Program-made: the position numbers and the translations under genes | Part shown: one piece after another, positions 31,724 through 40,858 of the stretch | Layout: each line of letters starts with the position of its first letter | How positions within the stretch are numbered: the first letter of the stretch is position 1 | The notes under the pieces: model-generated | Told to the model about the DNA's origin: nothing | Database searches by the model: none | The model's input: the letters and a program-made list of their open reading frames with translations, nothing else | DNA from: Candidatus Nitrososphaera evergladensis SR1 | Lineage (GTDB): Archaea > Thermoproteota > Nitrososphaeria > Nitrososphaerales > Nitrososphaeraceae | Assembly: GCF_000730285.1 (NCBI RefSeq) | Contig: NZ_CP007174.1 | Span: forward strand, 2,542,001-2,606,000 | Direction of reading: 5' to 3' | DNA: 64,000 bases

Positions 31724-33112
31724 GTGTTTGATAATCCTTTCATCATCGTCGCCATGTTTTTCTGGTTTTCGTACGTCCCCATCGCGGCGATGTCACTGTA
31801 CAGAGTAGTCCGGAACCGAAACCTGTTTGTTGAAAAGCTGGCGTTTGCAGAAAAAAACGTAAAGCGCGTGCGCAGCGACGCCGCTATAATATTTCAGATA
31901 ACGACCCGCTCGGCCACAAAGACGCACGTGGTGAGGCGCGGCATACAGTCGATAATCGACTCTGCAAAAAAGACAGAGTATCGCAATTTCCACATCTCGA
32001 TAGTGACTGACGACCCTGACGACATCAGGACGCTAGAAGGAGTCAACTGCGAAGTGGTCGTGGTGAACAAGAACTTCAAGACAAACGCGATACGAAAGGG
32101 CAGGGCGCTCCAGTACGCCGTGGAGCACCGCAGGCGCATCGGCATGAACACGTCCAAGCACTGGATATTCCACATGGACGACGAAAGCTATGTCACCACC
32201 CAGACAATAGTCGCGCTTTTAAAGTCCATAGAAAGCGGAAAGGAGGTTGCCTCAGAGGGCCCGATATTTTACCCGCTAAAGTTTGAGGCTGCAAACAGGC
32301 TTACCGCCATTGCAGAGTCCATCCGGCCCTTTGCGTGCTACGACTGCGTTTCGCAGATGACAAACCCACCCCCGCTCCACATGCACGGAAGCAACCTGCT
32401 CATAAGGTCGGACATCGAAGACACGATAGAGTGGAAATTCGGGCCGACGCTTGCCGAGGACCAGATGTTTGGCTACAAGGTTTACGAAAAGTACGGGCCC
32501 GGCTCAATGGGCTGGCACGGAGGCATGCTTCTTGAGCAGCCCCCGCTCAACATCAAGGACCACTTTTTCCAGAGGCGCAGATGGGTGCTCGGCACGCTCC
32601 AGAACCTCCAGAACTTTCCCCGGTGGCACAGGTACAAGCTGATGTACAAGTCGGTAACGTACTTTCTTGGCTTTGCATCCGCGGTGGCTTCGACTGCCAT
32701 AATGCTGTACAGCTCCATCCCCACACTGATCCCCACGCTGTTGAACTATAACACCATAGGCTACTACGACTTCATGTCGCTTCCAGACAAGCTGCCAAGC
32801 ATCTTTTTCAACTCGATCTTTGACGCAGTGACAAAGGGCAGCATGCTGGAGCTTAGCGCAAGCACCATCCTGCTCTTTACGTCCATCGTGTGGCTAGGCT
32901 CGTACCAGCTGGGGCTCTTTTTGAACCTGAAATATTCAAAGATAGAATGGAGAAAGAGGGTGATGTTCCACCTGCAGACGCTGCTTGTGTGTCCAATCAT
33001 AGGCCTGGTCGAGACCTTCCCGGCATTCTGGGCCATGATTGAGTACAACCTCAAGAAAAAAGACCCGGCTCAAAAGACCAAGGTTTACGACTTTTACGTC
33101 GTAAACAAGTGA
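31724..33112 (+). CDS. GT2 family glycosyltransferase, egghead/BRE-3-like
   Basis: 462 residues from GTG 31724, 25 bases after GTTTTAAATG (31695-31704). An N-terminal helix and three or four C-terminal helices place it in the membrane. GT-A motifs: IFQITTRSATKTHV, ISIVTDDPDDI, IFHMDDESYVT (DxD-like), TLAEDQMFGYKVY (catalytic ED) and FFQRRRWVLGTLQN (QxxRW). This is the processive-type motif set; order and spacing match the Drosophila egghead/BRE-3 mannosyltransferase group rather than cellulose synthases. It would extend a lipid- or protein-linked surface glycan. Confidence 0.85.
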   Translation: MFDNPFIIVAMFFWFSYVPIAAMSLYRVVRNRNLFVEKLAFAEKNVKRVRSDAAIIFQITTRSATKTHVVRRGIQSIIDSAKKTEYRNFHISIVTDDPDDIRTLEGVNCEVVVVNKNFKTNAIRKGRALQYAVEHRRRIGMNTSKHWIFHMDDESYVTTQTIVALLKSIESGKEVASEGPIFYPLKFEAANRLTAIAESIRPFACYDCVSQMTNPPPLHMHGSNLLIRSDIEDTIEWKFGPTLAEDQMFGYKVYEKYGPGSMGWHGGMLLEQPPLNIKDHFFQRRRWVLGTLQNLQNFPRWHRYKLMYKSVTYFLGFASAVASTAIMLYSSIPTLIPTLLNYNTIGYYDFMSLPDKLPSIFFNSIFDAVTKGSMLELSASTILLFTSIVWLGSYQLGLFLNLKYSKIEWRKRVMFHLQTLLVCPIIGLVETFPAFWAMIEYNLKKKDPAQKTKVYDFYVVNK

Positions 33113-33157
33113 GAGAAGGAGACACGATAAATATAGTGCAAGGCAGAAACCTAGTGC

Positions 33158-33385
33158 GTGAGCGGCAAGGAAGAAGAAAGGCAGGATGAGCTTCGCAACC
33201 TCTTGCAGGTCGTGTCTGACAAGGGGCTCAGGGTCCTTTCAATTGCAGAGCTTGACAGGCTACGCATACTCTTGGCGGCAAAGGACTACAGCAAAAACAA
33301 AAAAGCCGACAGGTCGCGCAAAAAACTCTTGAAAAAGATAAACGCCGAGATGTTTGACAGGCACTCGCCGCGCCGGTTCTTTTGA
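33158..33385 (+). CDS. hypothetical charged protein (75 aa)
   Basis: From GTG 33158: MSGKEEERQDELRNLLQVVS then DKGLRVLSIAELDRLRILLA and a Lys/Arg-rich end (KNKKADRSRKKLLKKINAEM, HSPRRFF). Mostly helical; the basic tail could bind nucleic acid. It follows the GT2 gene by 46 bases in the same direction but no functional link is visible. Confidence 0.6.
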   Translation: MSGKEEERQDELRNLLQVVSDKGLRVLSIAELDRLRILLAAKDYSKNKKADRSRKKLLKKINAEMFDRHSPRRFF

Positions 33386-33396
33386 GGATTTTGTTA

Positions 33397-34101
33397 TCAA
33401 ACAGTGCCTTGCATGTAGGCGCGCCTTTTTTCCTCTGAAAAGCGCTCTATCGCATAGCGCAGCGCAGTACGGGGCATCTTTTTGTAGTGTTTTTGCAGGA
33501 ATTCTTCTTCTGCGGCAAGATCGCGCTTGCCCACCTCCCGGAGCATCCATCCAACTGCCTTGTGCATCAGGTCGTGCGAATCTCCAAGGAGCATTTCCGA
33601 TATTTTCAGCGTGTCGGCAAAGTCATTTTTCCGGATAAACACGTGCGTCGAAATGATAGAGACGCGCCTTTCCCACAGCACCTTTGATCTTGCAAGCTTG
33701 TACAAGAGCGAGCGCTCTTTGTCAATCAAGAACGTGCCAAGGATCGCCGGCGCAGTCAGGTCAACAAGGTCCCAGTTGTTCACCCATGCAAGGTTTTCAA
33801 GATAAAACTTGGCAATCCCTTCGGGGTCGCCCCGGTAATTTTGCACCAGTATCAAGAGCGCCACAAGGCGCTCTTCGTGGATTCGTGAATGCAAGAGCGT
33901 TCTTACGTCTGCAAGCGAAATTCCTGCGGCGGCATATTTTCTGGCGACCTGCCTTGACGCAGGAACCATGATTCCCATAAAGACGTCGCCCTGCCCGTAC
34001 TGGCCGGGGCCGGTCTTGAAGAACTTTTGCAAAACTCTGGCCTTGACAGGGTTGGCAAGCGCCTGCATCTCGAGCCTTAGCATGTCAACAAGCGTCGTCA
34101 T
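33397..34101 (-). CDS. AlkD-type DNA alkylation repair enzyme (HEAT-like)
   Basis: 234 residues, all helical. Family motifs: VFMGIMVPASRQVARKYAAA, the LLHSRIHEERLVALLILVQNY repeat, WVNNWDLVDLTAPAILGTFL (Trp and Asp of the DNA-binding pocket), VLWERRVSIISTHVFIRKND and HKAVGWMLREVGKRD. AlkD homologs excise bulky or cationic N3/N7-alkylpurines without base flipping. It is convergent with the 33158 gene and lies next to a DUF167 gene in the same direction. Confidence 0.92.
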   Translation of the reverse strand: MTTLVDMLRLEMQALANPVKARVLQKFFKTGPGQYGQGDVFMGIMVPASRQVARKYAAAGISLADVRTLLHSRIHEERLVALLILVQNYRGDPEGIAKFYLENLAWVNNWDLVDLTAPAILGTFLIDKERSLLYKLARSKVLWERRVSIISTHVFIRKNDFADTLKISEMLLGDSHDLMHKAVGWMLREVGKRDLAAEEEFLQKHYKKMPRTALRYAIERFSEEKRRAYMQGTV

Positions 34102-34106
34102 TTGAA

Positions 34107-34325
34107 TTATGCAGCAACCTCCACTATCTTTTTCCTCGATGCAAGGCCGGAGAGTATTCGCACGTCCTGCTCTGAAACGCCAAAATGCTCTGCAAGCCTC
34201 CTGACAAGCTCGCGGTTTGCCCTGCCGCGTTCTGGCTGCGACTTTATCGACACGGTTATTTCATCGCCTGCCACTTCCAGCCTGCCATCCGCTGAAAAGC
34301 GCACGGTGACACGGTATTTTTTCAA
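34107..34325 (-). CDS. DUF167 (YggU) family protein
   Basis: 72 residues: MKKYRVTVRFSADGRLEVAG then ITVSIKSQPERGRANRELVR, RLAEHFGVSEQDVRILSGLA, SRKKIVEV. The QPERGRANREL and SGLASRKK motifs identify the YggU/DUF167 fold, found in all domains with unknown function. It is upstream of the AlkD gene (5 bases), probably cotranscribed. Confidence 0.92.
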   Translation of the reverse strand: MKKYRVTVRFSADGRLEVAGDEITVSIKSQPERGRANRELVRRLAEHFGVSEQDVRILSGLASRKKIVEVAA

Positions 34326-34447
34326 GCGCCAATTCCTGTTGTTCTGGCTCGCTAATATGCTTGTAGAAGGATGTTACATAAAGCATTATACGGCAAAACT
34401 GTGACTTTTGCAGCGATAGCGATACGACAGACTCGTGGATAGAATGC

Positions 34448-35584
34448 GTGTGCGGCGCCCGGTACGGCGCGAACCTTCCAGCATGTCCAAACTGCGGCGC
34501 GCCAAACGCCTTCTATGGCGAGAAAAAGAGAGGCGGCGGCAATAAAGCAGGCATCATTGCCGCGATCGTCATTGCAGCCATTGCGGTAATATTCATCGCT
34601 CCCCAATTCATCGAGGATCTTGCTGGCGGCGGCAATAACAACAATAGCGCAGGCAGCGACGACGACAACCCAGTCAGCAGAGCCATAAAGATACTGCAGC
34701 CGCAGGCTACCAAGCCGGAAAAGGTGCCGCAGGAAGAGCTTGTCGCGCACGTCCTTGCCGCGATAAACAGCGACCGCAAGAAATTCGGCCTGGAGCCGGT
34801 CAAGCTGGACAACAGCAACCAGGCCGCGCAGTTGCACGCAGAAGACGTTTTCAGGACAAAGCAGATCTCGCACTGGACGTCGTCAGGGGAAAAGCCCTAC
34901 ATGACCTATACGCGGCTTGGAGGAGAAGGAAGCGTGCACCAGAACGTCGCCATCGCCGGCTTTGGGCCTGACGAATACGACAGGTGCGTCTCCACCATCA
35001 TCCTCTGCGAGCGCATAGACCCCATATCCACCATCGACGAGCTGGAGAAGGAGATGATGTACAACGACAAAGAGTGCTGCGACAACGGTCACAGGGACAA
35101 CATACTTGACAGGGACCACACACACGTGAGCATCGGAATAGTGTACGACGAATACTACCTTGCGCTGGTGCAGAACTTTGAGGCAGATTACGGGCTGTTT
35201 ACAAGTGTCGAGGGAACCAAAGTCAGCATCGCCGGCCCCATGCCCGCAGGGGCCAAGTTCGACAACGTGGTGGTGTACTATGACAAGCTGCCAAGCAAGG
35301 AGGCGTACGACGCAAACAAGGAAAAGCTGTCGTACGACGCAGGCACGCTTGCCGCAACCGTGTTTGAACCGCTTCCAAGAGGCCTAAAGTACCAGCAGCC
35401 AGGCGACTACGTGGTGATAGAGGCAGGCAGGTGGCGTAACGGCAATGGCAACCTTGATGTCAGTTTTGACCTTGCGCCTGCAATGAAAGAGGACGGCGTC
35501 TATACAGTGTATGCCATGCTTGAGGACGCAGACGGAGAGCAGTTCTCCGCAACCTCGCACTCGATATTTGTAAAGGCGCAATAG
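34448..35584 (+). CDS. membrane-anchored CAP/SCP domain protein with N-terminal zinc ribbon
   Basis: At least 378 residues. Zinc-ribbon region CGARYGANLPACPNCGAPNA, a membrane helix (AGIIAAIVIAAIAVIFIAPQ), a disordered Gly/Asn linker, then a CAP domain: LVAHVLAAINSDRKKFGLEP, ISHWTSSGEKPYM, GFGPDEYDRCV and NGHRDNILDRDHTHVSIGIV, the usual CAP signature. The C-terminal 120 residues form a separate beta domain (SFDLAPAMKEDGVYTVYAML). Odd: the in-frame sequence upstream of GTG 34448 continues as CDFCSDSDTTDSWIECV, which completes the zinc ribbon, but no standard start codon lies between it and a stop at about 34389. The true start is unresolved. Confidence 0.8.
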   Translation: MCGARYGANLPACPNCGAPNAFYGEKKRGGGNKAGIIAAIVIAAIAVIFIAPQFIEDLAGGGNNNNSAGSDDDNPVSRAIKILQPQATKPEKVPQEELVAHVLAAINSDRKKFGLEPVKLDNSNQAAQLHAEDVFRTKQISHWTSSGEKPYMTYTRLGGEGSVHQNVAIAGFGPDEYDRCVSTIILCERIDPISTIDELEKEMMYNDKECCDNGHRDNILDRDHTHVSIGIVYDEYYLALVQNFEADYGLFTSVEGTKVSIAGPMPAGAKFDNVVVYYDKLPSKEAYDANKEKLSYDAGTLAATVFEPLPRGLKYQQPGDYVVIEAGRWRNGNGNLDVSFDLAPAMKEDGVYTVYAMLEDADGEQFSATSHSIFVKAQ

Positions 35585-35834
35585 AGAAACAACAACAGCA
35601 GGTGAAGGAAAGGCATTATCATGCAACGCCGCCTCGGGCCAAAGGCGCCCGGCGCGCGCATATTGCTCGCCTTCCGTTCGTCCGTGCTGAAACTCGCTGT
35701 TTTGTGTTACGAGTGACTGCATATGCACATTTCAGTTATTTAAGCCAGCTGTCCATATTCTCTATATTTCAGGTTAATTCCTGTAGACATGCCAGGGATA
35801 CGTATTTGAGCGGGCGCAATTATATCGAATTCTC

Positions 35835-37646
35835 ATGAATTTTGCCACTCTTAAAATAGGCTCCTGGGACCTTTCGGGGCTTGTAAAAGACCCTGCCGGC
35901 GCCGAGTTTGCGCAGTTTCTTGATTCCATTGAAGACAAGGTAAAGGCGTTTGAGGGCAAGCGCCAGTCTCTCCGGCCCGACATCCCTGCTCCAGAATTTG
36001 AGGGCATGGTTCACGACCTTGAGGACATTTATGAAAAGCTCAGCATCGCAGGAGGCTACGCGCACCTACGCTACTATAGCAACACCGCCTCTAACGAGGC
36101 GTCGGCGCTTGTGACTAGGATGGACAAGATGTCAGCCGAGGCAGGAAACCGCCTGCTGTTCTTTGACCTCTGGTTCAAAAAAGAGCTTGACGAGGGCAAC
36201 GCAAAGCGCCTGATAGAGTCGATGCCCGCAGTCTATAGCAATTACCTGCGCCACAAGCGCCTGCTTGCAAAACACTCTCTGTCAGAGCCGGAGGAAAGGA
36301 TAATCAACACGCTTGAAGTCACCGGCACTGGCGCGCTGGTAAAGATCTATGACAAGATGACGTCCGCCTTTGAGTTTGAGATGTCGCTAAAGCGCGGCAG
36401 AAAGAAAAAAACAATCACCAAGAAATTTGACAACAAGGAAAAGCTGGTGTCGCTTGTGCGCAGCGCAAACCCGGCAGAGAGGGAGGCCGCGTACAGGGCG
36501 TTGTTTGCGACGTACAGGAAAAATTCAGGCGTTCTTGGCGAGATCTACCAGAACATCGTAGTCGAGTGGCGAAACGAGGGGATATCCATGCGCGGCTACA
36601 GGACGCCGATCTCTGTCAGAAACATTGCAAACAACCTAGACGACGAAACCGTGGGCGCACTGCTGCAAGCGTGCAGGAAAAACAACAAGGTGTTCCAGGA
36701 ATATTTCAGGGAAAAGGCGCGCCTTTTGGGCGTCAGAAAACTGCGCAGGTACGATCTGTATGCGCCACTTTCCACAAAGAGGTCCGGCAAAAAGTTTGCG
36801 TACGGCAAGGCAGTCGCAAGCGTGCTTGATACGTTTGGCGACTTTCACCCGCAGGTCAGAGCCCTCGCAGAGCGCGTATTTTCCGAGCACCACGTTGACT
36901 CGGAGATACGCAGGGCAAAGCGCGGAGGCGCATTCTGCCACACCGTTTCGCCCTCGACAACCCCGTACGTTCTCCTGAACTTTGACGGCAGGACCCGCGA
37001 CGTGTCAACGCTTGCGCACGAGTTTGGGCACGCCATCCACAGCATGCTTGCAGAGAAACTGCCGATAACAGTGTCTCACGCGCCGCTCCCGCTTGCCGAG
37101 ACCGCGTCGGTGTTTGCAGAGATGCTTCTAAACGAGCGCCTGATGGAGAAGATGTCAAGGCAGGAGCGGCAACTGCTGCTGGCAGAGCAGATAGACGACA
37201 TGTATGCCACGATAATGCGCCAGGCGTATTTCACGCTGTTTGAGGTAGACGCGCACAGGGCAATAGGCGAAAAGAACGCCACCATCGACCAAGTCACTCA
37301 GATCTATACGGAAAACCTGAAAGAGCAGTTTGGCGACTCTGTTGTTGTTTCTCCAGAGTTTGGGTGGGAGTGGATATATATCCCGCACTTTTACCACACT
37401 CCGTTCTACTGCTACGCCTACTCGTTTGGGAACCTGTTGGTTCTGTCGCTGTACCAGCAGTACAAGGTCGAGGGTAAACCTTTTGTGCCAAAGTACCTGG
37501 GCATCCTTGCCGCAGGAGGTTCCAGAAAGCCGGAGGAGCTCCTAAAAGAGTCTGGCCTTGACATTACAAGGGAAGAGTTTTGGCAGCAGGGCTTTGACCT
37601 CGTTGGCGAAAAGATACAGCAGCTGAAAGGGCTTGCGTCCAAGTAA
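35835..37646 (+). CDS. pepF: M3 family oligoendopeptidase (PepF/thimet-like)
   Basis: 603 residues, the normal length. The zinc site HEFGH is at about residues 395-399 within STLAHEFGHAIHSML, with a downstream Glu in SVFAEMLLNERLMEK. Other M3/PepF motifs: SVRNIANNLDDETVGALLQA and C-terminal HTPFYCYAYSFGNLLVLSLY. Degrades peptides of about 6-20 residues in the cytoplasm. The stop overlaps the TTG start of the BASS transporter by 14 bases; probably one operon. Confidence 0.95.
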   Translation: MNFATLKIGSWDLSGLVKDPAGAEFAQFLDSIEDKVKAFEGKRQSLRPDIPAPEFEGMVHDLEDIYEKLSIAGGYAHLRYYSNTASNEASALVTRMDKMSAEAGNRLLFFDLWFKKELDEGNAKRLIESMPAVYSNYLRHKRLLAKHSLSEPEERIINTLEVTGTGALVKIYDKMTSAFEFEMSLKRGRKKKTITKKFDNKEKLVSLVRSANPAEREAAYRALFATYRKNSGVLGEIYQNIVVEWRNEGISMRGYRTPISVRNIANNLDDETVGALLQACRKNNKVFQEYFREKARLLGVRKLRRYDLYAPLSTKRSGKKFAYGKAVASVLDTFGDFHPQVRALAERVFSEHHVDSEIRRAKRGGAFCHTVSPSTTPYVLLNFDGRTRDVSTLAHEFGHAIHSMLAEKLPITVSHAPLPLAETASVFAEMLLNERLMEKMSRQERQLLLAEQIDDMYATIMRQAYFTLFEVDAHRAIGEKNATIDQVTQIYTENLKEQFGDSVVVSPEFGWEWIYIPHFYHTPFYCYAYSFGNLLVLSLYQQYKVEGKPFVPKYLGILAAGGSRKPEELLKESGLDITREEFWQQGFDLVGEKIQQLKGLASK

Positions 37647-38520
37647 CGACGCGATACTGGCCTGCGCCATCGCCGGCTCGATGGCGGCCGGCGTGCTCGT
37701 GCCGCAGGTCGGTTTAATGGTAGAGCCGTACCTTCTGGTGTGGCTTGGCATCCTCCTGTTTCTCAACCTGATAAAGCTTGAAGCTTCTGACGTCGTAGCG
37801 ACATTTGCAAGGCCAAGGGGCCTTGCCGTCCTTGCCCTTGTAAAACTAGTGGCGCTGCCGGTCGGCATGTACGCCCTGACGTACGCGCTGTACAGGCCGC
37901 TTGCGCTTCCCGTGCTCCTTGTTTCGGGCATGTCCACCGGCCTTGGAGCGCCCTTTGTGACCAATATCGTGGGCGGGCGCCTGCCGCTTGTGGTCGGCAT
38001 GATAATCGCGACGTCGCTTTCTGTGCCGTTTGTGCTCCCGTCGCTGACGTACGCGCTCGTAGGGTCAGAGTTTGACCTGCCCATTGCAAACATGATCCTG
38101 CTCCTTGTGCTTGCGCTTTTCATCCCGCTTTTTGGAGGGTGGGCGGTAAAAAAGAAGGCTCCAAAGGCGTCCGAGTTTGCGCACAGAAACTCGTTTTACC
38201 TTTCGATAATCTTTGCAATCCTCATCAACGTCAGCATGTTTTCCAAGCTGTCAGGGTTCTTTTTTTCAGACCAGGTCTTTCTTTTGCAGAATATCGCGGC
38301 GACGTTTCTGTGCTACGCGGCGTTTGCGCTCGTCGGGTTTGCAGTTTCCCCCAAGACCGAAAAGCCGGCTGGCATGATAGCGACTTCGTACGTCAACAAC
38401 ACGCTTGTGATGGTATTTGCGGCGCAGTTCTTTGGCCCGCAGGTCGCAGCTCTTGCAGGGCTCTACAACATACCCTACTATGCGTGCATCCTCGTACTGA
38501 AAAAGATTGTACGACACTAG
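37633..38520 (+). CDS. BASS family (bile acid:Na+ symporter-like) transporter
   Basis: 295 residues from TTG 37633, inside the end of pepF. Nine to ten helices: LMVEPYLLVWLGILLFLNL, VSGMSTGLGAPFVTNIVGGR, MIIATSLSVPFVLPSLTYAL, IFAILINVSMFSKL and SYVNNTLVMVFAAQFFGPQV. The layout of two inverted repeats with GAP and NNT motifs matches the SBF-like/BASS superfamily (bile acids, pyruvate, pantothenate and arsenite in homologs). Substrate unknown. Its stop codon overlaps the stop of the CitE-like gene by 4 bases (convergent). Confidence 0.85.
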   Translation: MRPSNDAILACAIAGSMAAGVLVPQVGLMVEPYLLVWLGILLFLNLIKLEASDVVATFARPRGLAVLALVKLVALPVGMYALTYALYRPLALPVLLVSGMSTGLGAPFVTNIVGGRLPLVVGMIIATSLSVPFVLPSLTYALVGSEFDLPIANMILLLVLALFIPLFGGWAVKKKAPKASEFAHRNSFYLSIIFAILINVSMFSKLSGFFFSDQVFLLQNIAATFLCYAAFALVGFAVSPKTEKPAGMIATSYVNNTLVMVFAAQFFGPQVAALAGLYNIPYYACILVLKKIVRH

Positions 38521-39380
38521 GCCTGGCCGGCTGCTTCAAGTATTGATTTGGCCTGCTTGTAGTGCACGGCGTCTATCATCCTGCCTTCAAGCCGGACTGC
38601 AAGCCTGCCCGTGCCTTTTTCCATCGCCTCTCCAAGCGCCGCGACGACTTTTTTGGCCCATTCGACCTCGCTCTTGGACGGCAGGAAAACCTTGTGCACA
38701 GGCTCTATCTGGCCGGGGTGGATTATGCTCTTGCCAGAGTAGCCGAGGCGCTTTGCGACAGCCGCGTCCTGGGTAAGCCCCTCGACGTCGTCCACCTTTT
38801 GCCATATCGCGTCAATGGCGGCAACGCCGGCGGCCCTTGCGTCCACAGGTATTTTCGCTCGCGCATACGCATAGCCGCTGCCGTCGCGCTCGTCATAGTC
38901 CATGCGCATGTCGTGCAAAAAGTCAAAGACGCCAAACACCACGGCGCTCACGCGGTCGTCCGCGCTGGATATGGCGTACGTGTTCACCACGCCTCTTGCA
39001 GTTTCAATGGAGGGAATTAGCGCCACCCTGCCCGTCCCGCGCTCTTTTTCAAGTGCCGATACAGCCCTGACGATTTCTGCGACTTCATTTGCGTCGTTTA
39101 CCTTTGGGATGACCAGACCGTCGATGCCTTTTTGCAGCACGGCCTTGATGTCAGCGTCTATCAATCCGGATTCGGGCGAGTTGGTACGCACGTACACGGG
39201 TTTCTGGTATTCCTGCCTCTTTGCCAGCGCGCCGGCGATAACTTTTCTTGCTGCCTCTTTTTCGTTTGCCGGCACGGAATCTTCAAGGTCAAAGCAGACA
39301 ATGTCGGCTGCAAGCGTCTTGGCCTTTTCCACAAAGCGCGCGTTTGCGCCGGGCACAAAGATGAGCGTCCTGAACATCAT
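38517..39380 (-). CDS. CitE-like CoA lyase (HpcH/HpaI aldolase family)
   Basis: 287 residues. MFRTLIFVPGANARFVEKAK, then VCFDLEDSVPANEKEAAR (Glu/Asp for Mg), VYVRTNSPESGLIDADI, GLVIPKVNDANEV and ALIPSIETARGVVNTYAI; SGKSIIHPGQIEPVHKVF closes the barrel. This is the citrate lyase beta / malyl-CoA lyase superfamily, TIM barrel. Substrate is a hydroxyacyl-CoA such as malyl-, citramalyl- or mesaconyl-related CoA esters; precise reaction not shown. Begins with two Met, start uncertain by one codon. Confidence 0.88.
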   Translation of the reverse strand: MMFRTLIFVPGANARFVEKAKTLAADIVCFDLEDSVPANEKEAARKVIAGALAKRQEYQKPVYVRTNSPESGLIDADIKAVLQKGIDGLVIPKVNDANEVAEIVRAVSALEKERGTGRVALIPSIETARGVVNTYAISSADDRVSAVVFGVFDFLHDMRMDYDERDGSGYAYARAKIPVDARAAGVAAIDAIWQKVDDVEGLTQDAAVAKRLGYSGKSIIHPGQIEPVHKVFLPSKSEVEWAKKVVAALGEAMEKGTGRLAVRLEGRMIDAVHYKQAKSILEAAGQA

Positions 39381-39428
39381 GTCAAAAGTGAAGGGAAAAA
39401 GAGTGGAAAAAGGTTTCTTTTCCTTTTT

Positions 39429-40487
39429 TTAGAGCTTTTGCGGCGTCGTCAGGATCTTGCCGAACTGCTGTGCCTCTGCCATCATGACGTGGCCCTTGAC
39501 CATGTCGGAGAACGGAAGCACGGTGTCAATCACTGGCTTGATCTTGCCCTTTGAGACCCAGTACACCACGTCTTCAAGCTCCGCCTTGGTGCCCTGCGTC
39601 GAGCCGAGGAGGTTTGTGCCCCTGAAGAACAGGTAGCGCAGGTCGATTGTCGAGTCGTAGCCGGTCGTTGCGCCTGTCGCAACCAGCGTTCCGCCCATCT
39701 TTAGCAGGCCCACTTCCTGCGGGAAAACAGACTTGCCGATGTGCTCAAACACCACGTCGACGCCGGGCTGGTTCAGCTCCTTGTTGATTGCGCGCACCTT
39801 CTTGTACCAGTCGGCTTCCCTGTGGTTCACCACATAGTCGGCGCCAAGCTCAAGGCACTTGTCCATCTTGTCTTTTTTGCCTGCGGTGGCTATGACTGTG
39901 CAGTTGTACAGTTTTGCGATCTGTATGCCTACCATGCCGACGCCAGAACCGCCGCCCATTATGAGCACCACCTGTCCTGGCTTTATCTTGGCCCTGCCGA
40001 CTAGCATGTGCCACGAGGTCATGCCGACCATCGAGACAGCAGCTGCGTTCTCAAACGAGACGTTGTCCGCGATTTTTACCACGTTTACCTCTGGAAGGCG
40101 CGTGTACTGCGCAAAGCCGCCCCAGAGCGGGCCGGTCTGAAATCCCCAGATTTGCCGGTCGTTGCAATCGTATTCCCTGCCTGACGTGCACGCATCGCAC
40201 ACCCTGCACGACATGTTCGAGTGCGACACAACCCTGTCGCCCACCTTGAGCTTTAGGACGTCAGAGCCCACCTCTACAATAGTGCCGGCGACGTCGCTTC
40301 CGGAGATGTGTGGAAGCGGTGTCTTGACGGGTTCGCCCCATATGGCCCACAAGTCGTTATAGTTGTACGACGCTGATTCTACCTTTATCAGAACCTCGTT
40401 TGGTTTTAGCTTGGGAACGTCGATATCCTCAATCTTGACAACCTTTGTCGGGTCTTTGTTGTATTCTCGAAATACTGCTGCCTTCAT
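39429..40487 (-). CDS. zinc-type alcohol dehydrogenase / enoyl-CoA reductase-like MDR protein
   Basis: 352 residues from ATG 40487. N-terminal GroES-like domain: MKAAVFREYNKDPTKVVKIE, GSDVAGTIVEVGSDVLKL, and the structural zinc loop CRVCDACTSGREYDC. NAD(P) domain: VVLIMGGGSGVGMVGIQIAK. No catalytic Cys where dehydrogenases have one (NYNDLWAIWGE instead), and such sequences group with crotonyl-/acryloyl-CoA reductase-like MDR proteins. In ammonia-oxidizing archaea an acryloyl-CoA reductase is needed in the 3-hydroxypropionate/4-hydroxybutyrate cycle; that assignment is inference. An upstream start at 40514 is in frame but less likely. Confidence 0.82.
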   Translation of the reverse strand: MKAAVFREYNKDPTKVVKIEDIDVPKLKPNEVLIKVESASYNYNDLWAIWGEPVKTPLPHISGSDVAGTIVEVGSDVLKLKVGDRVVSHSNMSCRVCDACTSGREYDCNDRQIWGFQTGPLWGGFAQYTRLPEVNVVKIADNVSFENAAAVSMVGMTSWHMLVGRAKIKPGQVVLIMGGGSGVGMVGIQIAKLYNCTVIATAGKKDKMDKCLELGADYVVNHREADWYKKVRAINKELNQPGVDVVFEHIGKSVFPQEVGLLKMGGTLVATGATTGYDSTIDLRYLFFRGTNLLGSTQGTKAELEDVVYWVSKGKIKPVIDTVLPFSDMVKGHVMMAEAQQFGKILTTPQKL

Positions 40488-40560
40488 ATATAGAGGGCAA
40501 AGCCTGCTTTTCACCTTAAATAGTTAACTCTACACCGGCCGGCAGAAAAAAGCTGGATGC

Positions 40561-40851
40561 TTAGCGCCGGTCGAACTTGAACTCCTTCTTTGGCTGCTGC
40601 AGGCTCGCCAGAATCTGCTTCAGCTCGTCGTCTGAAAGGGCGCGGTTGAGCCTGCCTGTCGACGCAGCGTTTATCAAATAGTTTTCAACGGCGGTTGCAA
40701 GGTCTGGTTTTACCAGCCGTATGTTGGTAAGGCGCTGCCGCGCTTGCGGGTCTAAAACAACGGACAAGACGCGCTGGCGCATCGCGGCGGCCTCTGCCTC
40801 CCGCCTCCTTATCTCCTCGTCGTTTGGTTGTTGTGGTGGAGGAGCAGACAT
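40561..40851 (-). CDS. PDCD5-related DNA-binding protein
   Basis: 96 residues with Pro/Gln N terminus, a helix of EEIRRREAEAAAMRQRVLSV and the domain LDPQARQRLTNIRLVKPDLA then VENYLINAASTGRLNRALSD, ELKQILASL. This is the conserved PDCD5/TFAR19 core shared by archaea and eukaryotes. It follows rps19e by 7 bases on the same strand, the usual archaeal pairing. Confidence 0.95.
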   Translation of the reverse strand: MSAPPPQQPNDEEIRRREAEAAAMRQRVLSVVLDPQARQRLTNIRLVKPDLATAVENYLINAASTGRLNRALSDDELKQILASLQQPKKEFKFDRR

Positions 40852-40858
40852 TTTTCAC

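Noticed and set aside
38562-39020. 152-codon plus-strand frame over the CitE-like gene
   Set aside because: Shadow of a well-conserved enzyme on the other strand.
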